Positions 7,299 to 17,816 of a DNA stretch of 64,000 nucleotides are shown piece by piece (the first letter of the stretch is position 1; each line of letters begins with the position of its first letter). The position numbers were made by a program, and so were the translations under genes. A model generated the notes under the pieces. That model made no database searches, was not told the origin of the DNA, and saw nothing but the letters and a program-made list of their open reading frames with translations. This DNA comes from Thermalbibacter longus. GTDB lineage: Bacteria; Chloroflexota; Chloroflexia; Thermomicrobiales; Thermomicrobiaceae. The stretch lies in NCBI RefSeq assembly GCF_023806485.1, contig NZ_JAMSLR010000001.1, forward strand, positions 1 to 64,000, written 5' to 3'.

Positions 7299-9893
7299 TC
7301 AGGCCTCCGGCTCCGGGCCGAGACCGTTCTGTACTGCCCAGACCGCGATCTGGGCTCGGGAACGGAGGTTGAGCTTGGTCATGATGTGGTCGATGTGGTT
7401 CGCTGCCGTCTTCTCGGTAATAAAGAGCTGGGTTGCGATCTGCCGGTTGGACAACCCGCGCGCGACTAATCCGGCCACCTCTCGCTCCCGGGGGGTCAGT
7501 GGCCCATGACGAGCGCCCGGGCGGTGCGACCGCTCAATCTGCTCGGCGGGCAGGTCCGGCCCGGGCGCCGGTATCGCTAGGGCCTCCTCGATCGCCAGGT
7601 CCAGCGGCAGCGAGTGCCCTTCCTGCGACGCCTCGGACCATGCGCTGGCGAGCAGGCGGGAGGAGACCTGTGCGATGAGCCGGTCCCGGTCGACTCGATC
7701 CGCTGGTTCAAGCTTGGCGCCGAGGCGCTCGAGGAGAGCGTCGGCGGCGCCGAACAGCCGTGCCGCTCGGAGCGCGTCCCCGCACATTCCGGCGAGGCCA
7801 GCCAGGCCGCAGAGGCACGCCGCCAGCGAGGGCGTAGCACCCAGTTCTCGCTCCAGCAGCAGGCTCTCGCGCAGGAAGTCGCGTGCCTGCAGATGATCTC
7901 CCTTGCTCAACGCGACATAGCCGAGGCCGCGCAGTGGCCAGGCAAGGTTGTGCGTGCGGCCGAGAGCACGGTAAATGGTCAATCCCTCCAGGAAGTACGT
8001 CTCGGCGAGCGAGTAATTCCCTTCACACCGGGCCACCTCACCCAGGCCGCACAGCGAGATCGCGAGCCACCACGTGTTGTCGACAGCACGACGCAGTGCC
8101 AATCCCTCCTCGAAGAGCGCGCGCGCTTCCTCGTAGCGGCCAGCGTCCAGAGCCTGTCGGCCGAGGCTGGTCAACGGCAGGGCGAGCCCCCAGGAGGCCC
8201 CGACGGAGCGGAAGAGTTCCTCGCTCTCCCGGTAGAGCGCGCTTGCGGCCTGTGGGTCTTCCGGCCAGGTTGCCTCCGCCAACGCGAAGATCGCCGTCGC
8301 CAGGTACCAGGGCTGGCCGATCGATCGCGCGACCGCGACGCTCTCCCGGAGGAGCGTACGTGCATCCTCGTACCGGCTGCGGTAGAGCGCCGAGAGCCCG
8401 TGGTAGTGCAACGCGAGGCAGAGTGTGTGCCTATCGCCGTGCTCACCGGCCAGCCGGGCGCTCTCGGCTAGTCTTGCTTCGGCGGTGTCGTAGTCGCCTT
8501 GCTCATAGTCCAGCATGCCGAGATCCAGCAGCGCGACAGCGTGGGAGTGACTGTCGAGGACTCCCAGCAACTGGACCTGGCTGAGCGCCTCCGTGAGGCG
8601 AGCGCGTCCTTCTTCCCAGTGCCCGCGGTAGATCCAGAACCACCAGAGCGCGAGAGAGAGCCGAAACGCGAAGAGTGCTGCTTCGACCGGATTCTCCGTA
8701 GCCGCGGCGCGGAGCCAGACGAACACGGCACGGTAGTTGTCGTGTTCGCGCTCGAGTGCCTCGAGCCCCGCCCGATCCTCGACCTGGTGCAGGGCGTACG
8801 CGCCCTGCTCGGCCAGCTCGAGGAAGTACGTCGCGTGCTGGCGGCGGACGAGCGACTCCTCGCCGCTATCGATGAGCTGCTCGACGGCGAACTCCCGAAT
8901 CGTCTCCAGGAGCCGGAAGCGCGGCCTCTGCTCTGTTCCCGGAACGCGATGCACCAGGTTGAGGTCGAGCAAGCTCGTGAGCGCGTCCAGTACCTCAGGG
9001 CCGAGCGAGTCGTCGAAGTCGCATACCGCCTCGATCGTCTCGATGGTAAACCCGCCGGCGAAGGGGGCCAGCCGGCGGAAGAGGATTCGCTCGCGATCGT
9101 CGAGCAGGTCATGGCTCCAGGCGATCGTCTGGCGGAGCGTGCGTTGCCGGTCTGGGAGATCGCGAGCCCCGCCGGTGAGGACGTCGAGACTCCGCTCCAG
9201 GCGACTCAGGAGCGCCGGGAGCGGGAGAAGCCTCGTGCGCGCCGCGGCCAGCTCGAGCGCCAGCGGCAGCCCATCGAGCCGAGCGCAAATTCTCGCCGCG
9301 ATCGGCGCGATGTCGGGGATGAGCGCTACCGCCGGGTCGCTGGCGCGGGCACGCTCGAGGAAGAGCTGAACGGCCGGTGACGCCATGACTTCCTCGGCTG
9401 GAGCGTCGAGGTCGGTGGGGAAGGGCAGGGGCGAGACATGACAGACGCGCTCACCGCCGATGCGCAGCGGCAACCGGCTGGTTACCAGAATCTGGAGTCT
9501 AGGGCAGGCCAGCAAGAGATCCCCGATGTCCGTTGCAGCCGAGACCAGGTGCTCAACATTGTCGAGCAGGAGCAGGAGGTGTCGATTCCGCAGCGACAGG
9601 ACTAACCGCTCTCCCAGGGGGATGGACCCCAGATCTTGCAGGCCCATCGCCTCAGCGATGGCAGTCAGGACGAGCGTAGGGTCACGGAGGGATGCCAGTC
9701 CGACGAAGACGACCCCATGCTCCAGCGAGCAACGCAGCCGCTCGGCGACCGCAACGGCGAGGCGCGTCTTGCCGACGCCGCCTGGCCCGGTCAAGGTGAG
9801 CAGCCTCGTATCTGGGTGCTGCAGCAGATCGACGACCTCAGCGATCTCTTGCTGGCGCCCGACGAGCGTGGTCAAGTAGCCTGGCAGCGACAC
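7299..9893 (-). CDS. Large ATPase-TPR-LuxR transcriptional regulator
   Basis: An 864-residue protein. The N-terminal STAND-type NTPase has Walker A GPGGVGKT (36-43) and Walker B HLLLLLDNVEHL (about 105-116). A winged-helix/arm region follows, then a long array of TPR repeats (about 380-760) and a C-terminal LuxR HTH (LTPREREVAGLVARGLSNRQ, roughly 795-855). Proteins of this build hold the HTH inactive until a ligand and ATP reorganise them. The start is GTG at 9893, 36 nt from a good -10. No neighbouring gene shows the inducer; the adjacent methyltransferase has its own start 130 nt upstream. Confidence 0.9.
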   Translation of the reverse strand: MSLPGYLTTLVGRQQEIAEVVDLLQHPDTRLLTLTGPGGVGKTRLAVAVAERLRCSLEHGVVFVGLASLRDPTLVLTAIAEAMGLQDLGSIPLGERLVLSLRNRHLLLLLDNVEHLVSAATDIGDLLLACPRLQILVTSRLPLRIGGERVCHVSPLPFPTDLDAPAEEVMASPAVQLFLERARASDPAVALIPDIAPIAARICARLDGLPLALELAAARTRLLPLPALLSRLERSLDVLTGGARDLPDRQRTLRQTIAWSHDLLDDRERILFRRLAPFAGGFTIETIEAVCDFDDSLGPEVLDALTSLLDLNLVHRVPGTEQRPRFRLLETIREFAVEQLIDSGEESLVRRQHATYFLELAEQGAYALHQVEDRAGLEALEREHDNYRAVFVWLRAAATENPVEAALFAFRLSLALWWFWIYRGHWEEGRARLTEALSQVQLLGVLDSHSHAVALLDLGMLDYEQGDYDTAEARLAESARLAGEHGDRHTLCLALHYHGLSALYRSRYEDARTLLRESVAVARSIGQPWYLATAIFALAEATWPEDPQAASALYRESEELFRSVGASWGLALPLTSLGRQALDAGRYEEARALFEEGLALRRAVDNTWWLAISLCGLGEVARCEGNYSLAETYFLEGLTIYRALGRTHNLAWPLRGLGYVALSKGDHLQARDFLRESLLLERELGATPSLAACLCGLAGLAGMCGDALRAARLFGAADALLERLGAKLEPADRVDRDRLIAQVSSRLLASAWSEASQEGHSLPLDLAIEEALAIPAPGPDLPAEQIERSHRPGARHGPLTPREREVAGLVARGLSNRQIATQLFITEKTAANHIDHIMTKLNLRSRAQIAVWAVQNGLGPEPEA

Positions 9894-9928
9894 TTCGTTG
9901 TCCTATGCGAGCCCTGCACGGTAGAGGC

Positions 9929-9934
9929 ATTATA
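9929..9934 (-). promoter_or_regulatory. -10 element upstream of LuxR-type regulator
   Basis: A perfect TATAAT on the minus strand (ATTATA on plus), about 35 nt before the GTG of the ATPase-TPR-LuxR gene. The hexamer at the -35 spacing is poor, so an activator may be needed. A leader of about 28 nt would result. Confidence 0.4.
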
Positions 9935-10024
9935 CCGCTCCTGGAGAAGCTCTCACGGGGAGCTTCACGGTCAGCGAAGCAGTTCGCACAAGGCGATCGA
10001 CCCATAGCTAGGGCGGTTGAGCAT

Positions 10025-10621
10025 TCATGGCACGGTGGCCAGGCGGACAGCTAGGATCGCTGCGCTTGCTGGTGCCAGCAGGATTTCGGTCGCCGCGAGG
10101 CGCGGGTCATTCAGCCAGAACGACCGAACCGGGTCGGGGTTCCAGCGTTGCCGCTGTTCCGGCGTCCAGTGGCTTTCCGGCGTCAGGTCGTCGAGGATCA
10201 GCAGACCACCTGGTTCCAGAGCGTCCAGTAGCACCTCCGGCTCGCGCTCCTTGGCCTTTCCGCCGTCGGCGAAGAGCATGGTGAAGGGAGCGTAGTCGAG
10301 GATCTCGTGCCAGTCCCCGTGGAGCACCAGCACGTTGGGGTAACCGCTGAAGAGCGACCTCGCAGCGGCCGCCCGCGCTTCATCGATCTCGACGGTGACG
10401 AGCGAAACCGGTGGCCGCAAACCGCTGGCGATCCAGGCAGCGCCGACACCGTAGCCAGTGCCGATCTCCGCGACCGTTCCACGGTCGCAGCGCGCGGCTA
10501 GGGTGTAGAGGAGGCGGCCCACTTCCGGCGTACAGGAATCAGTGAAGGCCGCGGTTTGAGCGAGCTGCAGGGCGCGCTCCACGAGCGGCGGGAGCCAGGA
10601 CACGGCGCGGTACGCGGTCAT
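10025..10621 (-). CDS. SAM-dependent O-methyltransferase-like protein
   Basis: A 198-residue class I methyltransferase. Motif I is AEIGTGYGVGAAW (about 51-63), motif II the acidic VTVEIDEA (about 75-82), then a LFADGGK segment and GGLLILDDLTPESHW. This is the layout of small O-methyltransferases of the caffeoyl-CoA family. No substrate can be assigned. It stands as a single gene between the LuxR-type regulator and cdaR, all on the minus strand. Confidence 0.78.
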   Translation of the reverse strand: MTAYRAVSWLPPLVERALQLAQTAAFTDSCTPEVGRLLYTLAARCDRGTVAEIGTGYGVGAAWIASGLRPPVSLVTVEIDEARAAAARSLFSGYPNVLVLHGDWHEILDYAPFTMLFADGGKAKEREPEVLLDALEPGGLLILDDLTPESHWTPEQRQRWNPDPVRSFWLNDPRLAATEILLAPASAAILAVRLATVP

Positions 10622-10736
10622 CGGTCTCTCTCAGCGGCCTTTCTCTCTACGCCTGTGCCACCTGGCAACGAGGCGATCCGCGGTGTGGCAGAGCAACGTC
10701 TGATCCGGGGCGCGACGCACAGCGCACCGCGTGATG

Positions 10737-12038
10737 TCAGGGACCAGGCGCGGGGGTAGGTGTCGGATTTGTCGCCTGGACCGAGACTTGAACCACCTCC
10801 GGCGCCACGCTCTGGTACTGCACGCCGGGTGGCAGGCTCACCCTGAGCGGGAGCTGGTAGATTCCCGCTTCCGCATATCCGACATCGACGTAGACCGAGA
10901 TGTCGGCGGCCGTCAACGCGGTCACCAGTGCCTGCGGGCCCTCGACTCGCACGTCGGCGACCGTCGGGTTGACCTGCACCTGGGTGCCTGGGAGGACGTT
11001 GATGGTCTGGATGGGCACGCCCTGGAGAGTGCGCCCCTCCGTCGAGCGCCGTATCTGCACCGAAATGTGGACGGTCTGCCGATCGACCGTCACGCCCGCG
11101 GGGAGCCGGCTGAGATCGAGCGGGACATCCCAGAAGATGCGCGACTCGGTTAGCCCAGAGACGTCGATCGGCACGGTCGAGATGAACGGGATCTGGCTAA
11201 TGGCATCTGGGGGTCCCTCGACGACGACCTCGTCGGTTGGGATCACCGTTGGCGGGCCGGCTAGTTCGTAGCCCGGCGGGAGCTGATCCGTCCCGACGAC
11301 GTTGGGAACGACCCGGCGCACCTGGCCGCGGACCTCGAGCTCGACGATGACTGTGACCGTCGGTGGCTCGATTCGAATTCCGGGTACCTGGGCACCGTTC
11401 TCGTTGAGCACCACCGGCGTGACGGTCTCCTGGAAGCTGCCGGCTCTTCCCTCTACCCGGACCGGTGCCTGGACACGCGCGACCTGCGCGAGCGTTTCCT
11501 GTGGCCCGGTCAATGTGACCGTATTCGGCTGTACGGTAACCGATTTGATGACGAGATTCGGGGGGACGTCCGTCGGCTCGGCTGGCTCCACGGGGACATT
11601 CTCCCGCACTGCCAGGCGGTCGATCTGGACGGTAATTTCGGGAGGCGTCACCTCGCGCACGCGCACGTAGCGCGGTGTGCGCACCTCGACCGGCCTCGTA
11701 TAGATGCCAGGTTCCTGGATCGCCGAGAGATCTACCGTGGCCTGGAGAGATCCGCTCTCCAGCGTCTCGATGCGGCTGCGAGGCCCCTGCACACGAACCT
11801 GGACCGGTGGGAGCTGGTTGATGACGACCAGTGACGGGTCCAGCCCGGAGGGAATAACCTGGACCGGTGAGAACGTGCGAGCGGTCTCGGGGTCGTTGCG
11901 CGCGGTGACCCAGGCCCACAGCGCAAAGGCGAGGACGAGCGCGATGACCATGCGGGCCAGGTTATCCGCGCCGAAATAGCGTGGAAGATTACCCAACCTG
12001 CGTCGGAGTTCTGGCGCTATCCTCTGCCACCTGTTCAC
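10737..12038 (-). CDS. cdaR: YbbR-domain protein, CdaA regulator CdaR
   Basis: A 433-residue protein with one N-terminal membrane anchor (MVIALVLAFALWAWV, about 30-44) and an extracytoplasmic array of about four YbbR repeats of some 80 residues, recognisable from recurring V-x-V-EGP and LP-PGV segments. It ends in a Pro/Thr tail. In Firmicutes YbbR protein CdaR binds and tunes diadenylate cyclase CdaA and is encoded next to it, as here. The GTG at 12038 overlaps cdaA by 50 nt; TTG 11996 or ATG 11951 are possible later starts that still keep the helix. glmM, the usual third gene, is not adjacent. Confidence 0.82.
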   Translation of the reverse strand: MNRWQRIAPELRRRLGNLPRYFGADNLARMVIALVLAFALWAWVTARNDPETARTFSPVQVIPSGLDPSLVVINQLPPVQVRVQGPRSRIETLESGSLQATVDLSAIQEPGIYTRPVEVRTPRYVRVREVTPPEITVQIDRLAVRENVPVEPAEPTDVPPNLVIKSVTVQPNTVTLTGPQETLAQVARVQAPVRVEGRAGSFQETVTPVVLNENGAQVPGIRIEPPTVTVIVELEVRGQVRRVVPNVVGTDQLPPGYELAGPPTVIPTDEVVVEGPPDAISQIPFISTVPIDVSGLTESRIFWDVPLDLSRLPAGVTVDRQTVHISVQIRRSTEGRTLQGVPIQTINVLPGTQVQVNPTVADVRVEGPQALVTALTAADISVYVDVGYAEAGIYQLPLRVSLPPGVQYQSVAPEVVQVSVQATNPTPTPAPGP

Positions 12039-12891
12039 CCTGACCGCCCTCGGCTAGCCGTGGCCGCTGCCTGGCTCGCTCGCGCAGCCGCATCCCGGTT
12101 GCCTGCCGTTCCAGGCGCAGGAGCGAGCGGAGAATCCGGCGCAGGCGCTCGGGGTCGAGGTTGCGGTAGAGTCGACCGTTCGCGGCAACCGAGATCTGGC
12201 CTGTCTCCTCGGAGACGATGACCGCGACAGCGTCCGATTCCTCGGTGATCCCGATCCCCGCACGATGCCGTGTGCCGAGCTGGCTCTCGATGGCGACGTT
12301 GTCGCTCAGCGGCAGCACGCATCCAGCCGCGATGATGCGGTTGCCGCGAACGATAACCGCGCCATCGTGCAGCGGCGAATTGGGAAAGAATACGTTGATC
12401 AAGAGCTGGCGCGTGAGCGTGGCATCGAGCGGGATGCCCCGGTCGGCGTAGTCCTGCAACCCCGTCTCTCGCTCGATGACGATGAGCGCGCCGTAGCGGA
12501 GCCGCGCGAGCTGGGCGGAGGCGCGGGTGATCTCCTCGATCGCGTGCGACAGCTCGGCCTCCTGGTTCGAGGTCGACAGCGGCGAGCGGAGCCAGGCGCC
12601 AGTGTGGCCCAGCCGCTCCAGCGCCCGGCGCAGTTCCGGCTGGAAGACGATCGGGATCGCGACGATGAGCGCCGGGAGGGTGACGCTGAGGAGCCAGTTC
12701 AACGCCACGAGTTGAAACAGGTTGGCCGCGCCGATGACCGCGCCCAGGAGGATGACCAGACCACGGATAAGCTGAGCTGCCCGGGTACCCTGCGCCACCC
12801 AGAGCAACCAGTAGAAGATAAGGGCAACTGAAAGGATATCGACGAGAGCCCGGAGATCCAGGCGAGTGAAGATCCACGGCAGTTCGGGCAT
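11989..12891 (-). CDS. cdaA: Diadenylate cyclase CdaA (c-di-AMP synthase)
   Basis: A 300-residue membrane protein. Three hydrophobic helices fill the first ~85 residues (ALVDILSVALIFYWLLWV, LIRGLVILLGAVIGAA, LLSVTLPALIVAIPIVF), then a DAC domain follows. The catalytic DGA motif (LHDGAVIVRGNRI) and RHR motif (GTRHRAGIGITEES) are both intact. It makes cyclic di-AMP, a signal for potassium and osmotic balance and wall homeostasis. ATG 12891 is preferred; an in-frame GTG at 12942 would add 17 residues but overlaps a TAGAAT box and inverted repeat. It precedes cdaR, as expected. Confidence 0.9.
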   Translation of the reverse strand: MPELPWIFTRLDLRALVDILSVALIFYWLLWVAQGTRAAQLIRGLVILLGAVIGAANLFQLVALNWLLSVTLPALIVAIPIVFQPELRRALERLGHTGAWLRSPLSTSNQEAELSHAIEEITRASAQLARLRYGALIVIERETGLQDYADRGIPLDATLTRQLLINVFFPNSPLHDGAVIVRGNRIIAAGCVLPLSDNVAIESQLGTRHRAGIGITEESDAVAVIVSEETGQISVAANGRLYRNLDPERLRRILRSLLRLERQATGMRLRERARQRPRLAEGGQGEQVAEDSARTPTQVG

Positions 12892-12926
12892 GGCCTCGTT
12901 CCAGGCTGTGGCACGACTGGCATGCT

Positions 12927-12939
12927 CTAGAAATTCTAG
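12927..12939. promoter_or_regulatory. 13-nt inverted repeat at the cdaA promoter region
   Basis: CTAGAA-A-TTCTAG is a perfect inverted repeat, 36 nt before the chosen cdaA start. On the minus strand it contains TAGAAT, a -10-like hexamer. It may be an operator or simply an AT-rich promoter core. Confidence 0.3.
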
Positions 12940-12979
12940 CACGTAGATGGGCTGTCGGCGGGCGGGATCCGCGCCCCGC

Positions 12980-14902
12980 CTACTGCGGGTTCCCGTCCTC
13001 GGGCTTCAGGAGAGCCGCCAGGGCAGCCTGCTTTGCCCTGGCGACCTGGTCATCCGGGTAGAGCGCGAGCAGCCGCCGATAGACTCGCTCGGCCTGCTCG
13101 AGTTCCCCCAGGGACACGAGGAGTTCGGCCAGCCGGTGATAGGCATCGGGGTTGCGCGGATCCAGCGCGACGACTTGATGCAGCGCTGCTAGCGCCTCCT
13201 CCGGCTCGCCCCGCGCTAGCGCTACCCGAACGATCTCACGCAACTGCTCGATTGCCTGCCGGAGCTGGCCCGTCTGGATGTAGGCCGTGACCGCAGCGTG
13301 CCGGTGATCCAGGTTGTCCGGATCGAGGCCGATCAACTGCTCATAGATGCGCGGGATGGCTCCCCATTGCTGCCCCAGCATGGCCAGCTCGGCAGCCCGC
13401 CGCAGCAACTCGACGGCGGCGTCGCGACGCCGCGGCGCGGCAGCAGCAGCCAGTTGCTCGAGCAAGGCGATCGCCTGCTCCATCATCCCGATGCGGGTAT
13501 AGCCGGTGATCAGCTCTTCCAGCGCCGTCGGGCCCTCAGGCGTGAGCTGCACCAGATGTCGCAACGTCTCGAGCCGGCCGCGGAAGTCACGCTTTGCCTG
13601 CTGCTCCTGAGCGAACGCCTGGAGCATCTCGCGTGCTTCCTCGATTCTCCCGGCCTGCGCCATGAGCTCGGCGAGTTGGTAGCGCAGATCAGCCCGGGTG
13701 GGGTTGAGATCGACCAGGCGCCGAAGGGTCTCGATGGCCTCGTCGACTTGCCCGCGCTGTTGAAGCAGGGCCGCCAAATGCTTGCCGACGGTTTGGACGT
13801 TCACCAGTGGTGAGAGGAGTTCGGCGAGCTCGTCAGTCAGGTTCGGGGTCTCGGCGAGGAGCTGGAATGCCGCTTGCAGGTGCGGCAACGCCTGTTCCGG
13901 ACGAGGACTGGCCAACCCGGCCCAAGCGGCTACGGCATGGCCGAGCAGGCGCGTCGAGGCCGACTCGCTGCCCTCGAGAGGTAGTGCCAGGTCGATGGCG
14001 CGCTGCGGTTCACCGGCCGCCAGCCAGATCAAAGCCCGGTACAGTTCGACCGGCCTCGACCAGGCCCCGGCTCCGGACAGCCTTTCGAGCTCGCGATCGA
14101 GGTCGAGTGCTGCCAGCCGCCCACTGCGTACCTCGTTCAGTGCCTGGCGCAGCACGCTGAGCTCGTGTTGATCGCCGACGAGCGAGCTCAATCCGAGCAG
14201 GATAGCCCACTGGTGTGCATCGACCGGGGCACGGGGAAGGGCGGTCAGCAGTTCCTGTGCCGGGGATGTTTCCCCGGCTTCCAGGACCTGGCGTGCATAG
14301 GTCCACCAGGCGGTGACGCTCGCGCCGCTGGTCGTATGCCAGGATCGGGCTAACTCCAGCGCCTCGCCGATCCGCCCGCTCTGCTGGAGGATTCTGATGA
14401 TCGGTGGGAGGTAGGCTGTCCACAGATCGCTCCGCCCGGTGGCCAGAATCTCCTTGCCGAATGCCAGCAGCTCGTCGACTGTACTCCCCAGATGCAGTCG
14501 CAGCCTCCGCAAGTCGAGCGCGTCGAGCAGCCCTGGATTGAGACTTGCCAGGCGCTCAAGGCGGCCGAGCAGCGCTTCGGCGAGATCGTGCTTGCCGAGG
14601 GCCAGCGCGAGCTCGGCGTGGGTGACATACGTCTCGATCCGGTCAGGATTCAGCGCTTCCGTGAGCAGCAGCGTGTCCAGCGCGAGGGCAGTTGCCCCTC
14701 GAATCAGAGCTTGCCTGGTCTGCGTGACCAGGAGGTCGGTCTGGCCGGTCGCCCGCGCGCTGGTTTGGCACCAGAGGGCATGGAGGACATCGACGGGATC
14801 CAGGGCGATAGACTGCCCGTGGGAGGAGTGCCCGCTGGTTGTTCCTGATACCGGGCTCGAACTCGGCTGTCTTCCCGCGTGTGGCGCCGGTGTCGCGTCC
14901 AT
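12980..14902 (-). CDS. Tetratricopeptide-repeat protein
   Basis: A 640-residue protein made of TPR-like helical repeats through nearly its whole length. Repeats are clearest in the C-terminal half, for example LVDLNPTRADLRYQLAELMA, VALDPRNPDAYHRLAELLVS and RLLALYPDDQVARAKQAALA. The first 40 residues are low-complexity and there is no signal peptide, so a cytoplasmic scaffold is likely. The ATG at 14902 follows GAGAGGCGATC. It is minus-strand, downstream of the primosome genes and upstream of cdaA. No specific partner can be deduced. Confidence 0.8.
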   Translation of the reverse strand: MDATPAPHAGRQPSSSPVSGTTSGHSSHGQSIALDPVDVLHALWCQTSARATGQTDLLVTQTRQALIRGATALALDTLLLTEALNPDRIETYVTHAELALALGKHDLAEALLGRLERLASLNPGLLDALDLRRLRLHLGSTVDELLAFGKEILATGRSDLWTAYLPPIIRILQQSGRIGEALELARSWHTTSGASVTAWWTYARQVLEAGETSPAQELLTALPRAPVDAHQWAILLGLSSLVGDQHELSVLRQALNEVRSGRLAALDLDRELERLSGAGAWSRPVELYRALIWLAAGEPQRAIDLALPLEGSESASTRLLGHAVAAWAGLASPRPEQALPHLQAAFQLLAETPNLTDELAELLSPLVNVQTVGKHLAALLQQRGQVDEAIETLRRLVDLNPTRADLRYQLAELMAQAGRIEEAREMLQAFAQEQQAKRDFRGRLETLRHLVQLTPEGPTALEELITGYTRIGMMEQAIALLEQLAAAAAPRRRDAAVELLRRAAELAMLGQQWGAIPRIYEQLIGLDPDNLDHRHAAVTAYIQTGQLRQAIEQLREIVRVALARGEPEEALAALHQVVALDPRNPDAYHRLAELLVSLGELEQAERVYRRLLALYPDDQVARAKQAALAALLKPEDGNPQ

Positions 14903-15014
14903 GATCGCCTCTCATCGCCTACGCTGTCTGGATTCCATGTACCCCAGCTTCCAGTCCCGCGCTATCCTGCTTAGGTCCTGGATCGCGACATCGCCCGGGG
15001 TCGGCGCGCTTGCC

Positions 15015-15725
15015 TCAGGGGACGAGCCGCGAGCGCCTCAAGCGGTAGTCGCCGGCCTTGATAAAGATTGGCCGGCAGATCCAGCGGTCGCAGAGGCGCG
15101 AGCGGATGCGCTCGTCGAGCTGGTCGAGGTCGCGGTTCGACGTGACGATGGTCGGTTTGCGCTGGTTATACCGGTAGTTGATGATCTGGAAGAGTTTCTC
15201 GGTTGCCCAGGAGGTGGCGTGCTCGGTGCCCAGGTCGTCGAGCACGAGCAGGCCGGCGTTGCGCACCTGCTCGAAGCGGGCGTCGTAGCTAGCGCCGCGC
15301 TCGGGCGCGAAGGCGGCGCGCAGGTGATCGAGCAGATCCGGCACGACGGTGAAGAGCGGGAACATGCGCTGGTGCTGCAGGACGTAGTTCGCGACCGCCG
15401 CGGCCAGATGCGTCTTGCCGCAGCCATAGCCACCGAGCAGGAACAGCCAGCCGTCGGGGTTGCGCGCGTACTCTAAGCAGGCGGCATACGCCTCGGCCAC
15501 GCCGGGCACGTGAGGGTCGAAGGTCTCGAACGTCCAATTCTCGAGCTGATCGAGGCCGCTCATCTCCAGGTACTGGCGCAGGAGCCGCGACTCCCGCTCG
15601 CGCACCTTGCACTCGCAGGGAATGAGTCGCCCGAAGTTCGGATGGCCGACCGGCACGTCGAGCCGGACGAAGCCGGCTCCCTTGCAGATCGGGCACTCAT
15701 CCCCGCTGGCGGAAGAGCGGGGCAT
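15015..15725 (-). CDS. DnaC/DnaI-like helicase-loader ATPase
   Basis: A 236-residue AAA+ protein. The N-terminal part has CPICKGAGF...CEC, a likely zinc-binding knuckle. It is followed by WTFETFDP, Walker A LLGGYGCGKTHLA, Walker B LLVLDDLGTE and a sensor/arginine region IVTSNRDLDQLDERIRSRL. This is the helicase-loader family that places replicative helicase on DNA. The ATG at 15725 overlaps the end of the DnaD-like gene by 29 nt, suggesting coupled translation; a start at 15794 would overlap by 98 nt. It closes an rplI-dnaB-dnaD-dnaC unit, so a role with the dnaB product is well supported. Confidence 0.85.
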   Translation of the reverse strand: MPRSSASGDECPICKGAGFVRLDVPVGHPNFGRLIPCECKVRERESRLLRQYLEMSGLDQLENWTFETFDPHVPGVAEAYAACLEYARNPDGWLFLLGGYGCGKTHLAAAVANYVLQHQRMFPLFTVVPDLLDHLRAAFAPERGASYDARFEQVRNAGLLVLDDLGTEHATSWATEKLFQIINYRYNQRKPTIVTSNRDLDQLDERIRSRLCDRWICRPIFIKAGDYRLRRSRLVP

Positions 15726-16428
15726 ATTTACCGCGGATGTACTTATCGGGGTCGAGCGGCCGGGCAGGGCCGTGACGTCCCTGATCGGTTTCATGCTGGC
15801 GCCCCTCCAGTGCCCAGCGTTCCAGGATGCGCTGAATGTATCGCCAATTGCGTCGTCCGTAGCTTACCGCTTCTGCGATGGCGTCTTCAATCCACTCCTG
15901 TGGATACAGCTCCAGCGCCTCGATCAGCCGCTCGGCGAGCAGCGGGGTCAACATCCCGATGTTCTGCTCATAGAGCCGGAAGACGTTGGGGCGCTCGATC
16001 TCGATGACAGCGGCGCCGCCGAGGCTCGGCTCCAGCCGGCCTGCTGGCTGCTGCCTGGCTGCCCGCACGAACGCCTGGGCCTCCGGGGTCGCCAGCAGAA
16101 GCCAGCGGGTGCCAGCGTCATGCTGGTTCTGCCCGGCCCGGACGCGCAGCAGCAGGCCGCGGGCCACCGCGAGCTCGATACCGCGACCGATCTCCTCCAA
16201 CGGAGCGCGGTCGGTTCCGGCTGGCCGAAGTCCCCGCAGCAGCTCAGGATCCTGAAAGAGTGCCAGCTCCGGTACCGCCGGCAGGCGCGAGCCCTGGTGC
16301 GCGTGGAGGCGTGCCACTGCCAGCACGACCTTGAGCTCTGCCGGGTCACGCACCTCGGCGAGCAACCGCCTGAGCAGCGCCTCGGGCAAGGTGATCTGCT
16401 CCGGTCCGGGCGCGGCTGGCTCCGGCAT
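15697..16428 (-). CDS. DnaD-domain primosome protein
   Basis: A 243-residue protein. The N-terminal part resembles a winged helix (ELKVVLAVARLHAHQG and on). The C-terminal DnaD/DnaB_2 domain is about 140-215 (NVFRLYEQNIGMLTPLLAER, then YPQEWIEDAIAEAVSYGRRN and NWRYIQRILERW). DnaD-family proteins remodel DNA and recruit helicase and its loader in initiation and restart. It lies 31 nt after dnaB and overlaps the loader gene, a compact primosome group. Confidence 0.85.
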   Translation of the reverse strand: MPEPAAPGPEQITLPEALLRRLLAEVRDPAELKVVLAVARLHAHQGSRLPAVPELALFQDPELLRGLRPAGTDRAPLEEIGRGIELAVARGLLLRVRAGQNQHDAGTRWLLLATPEAQAFVRAARQQPAGRLEPSLGGAAVIEIERPNVFRLYEQNIGMLTPLLAERLIEALELYPQEWIEDAIAEAVSYGRRNWRYIQRILERWALEGRQHETDQGRHGPARPLDPDKYIRGKYAPLFRQRG

Positions 16429-16459
16429 CGGCTGGCCTCCCTACCGAACCCGATCTCGT

Positions 16460-17812
<1,353 letters not shown>

Positions 17813-17816
17813 GCCG

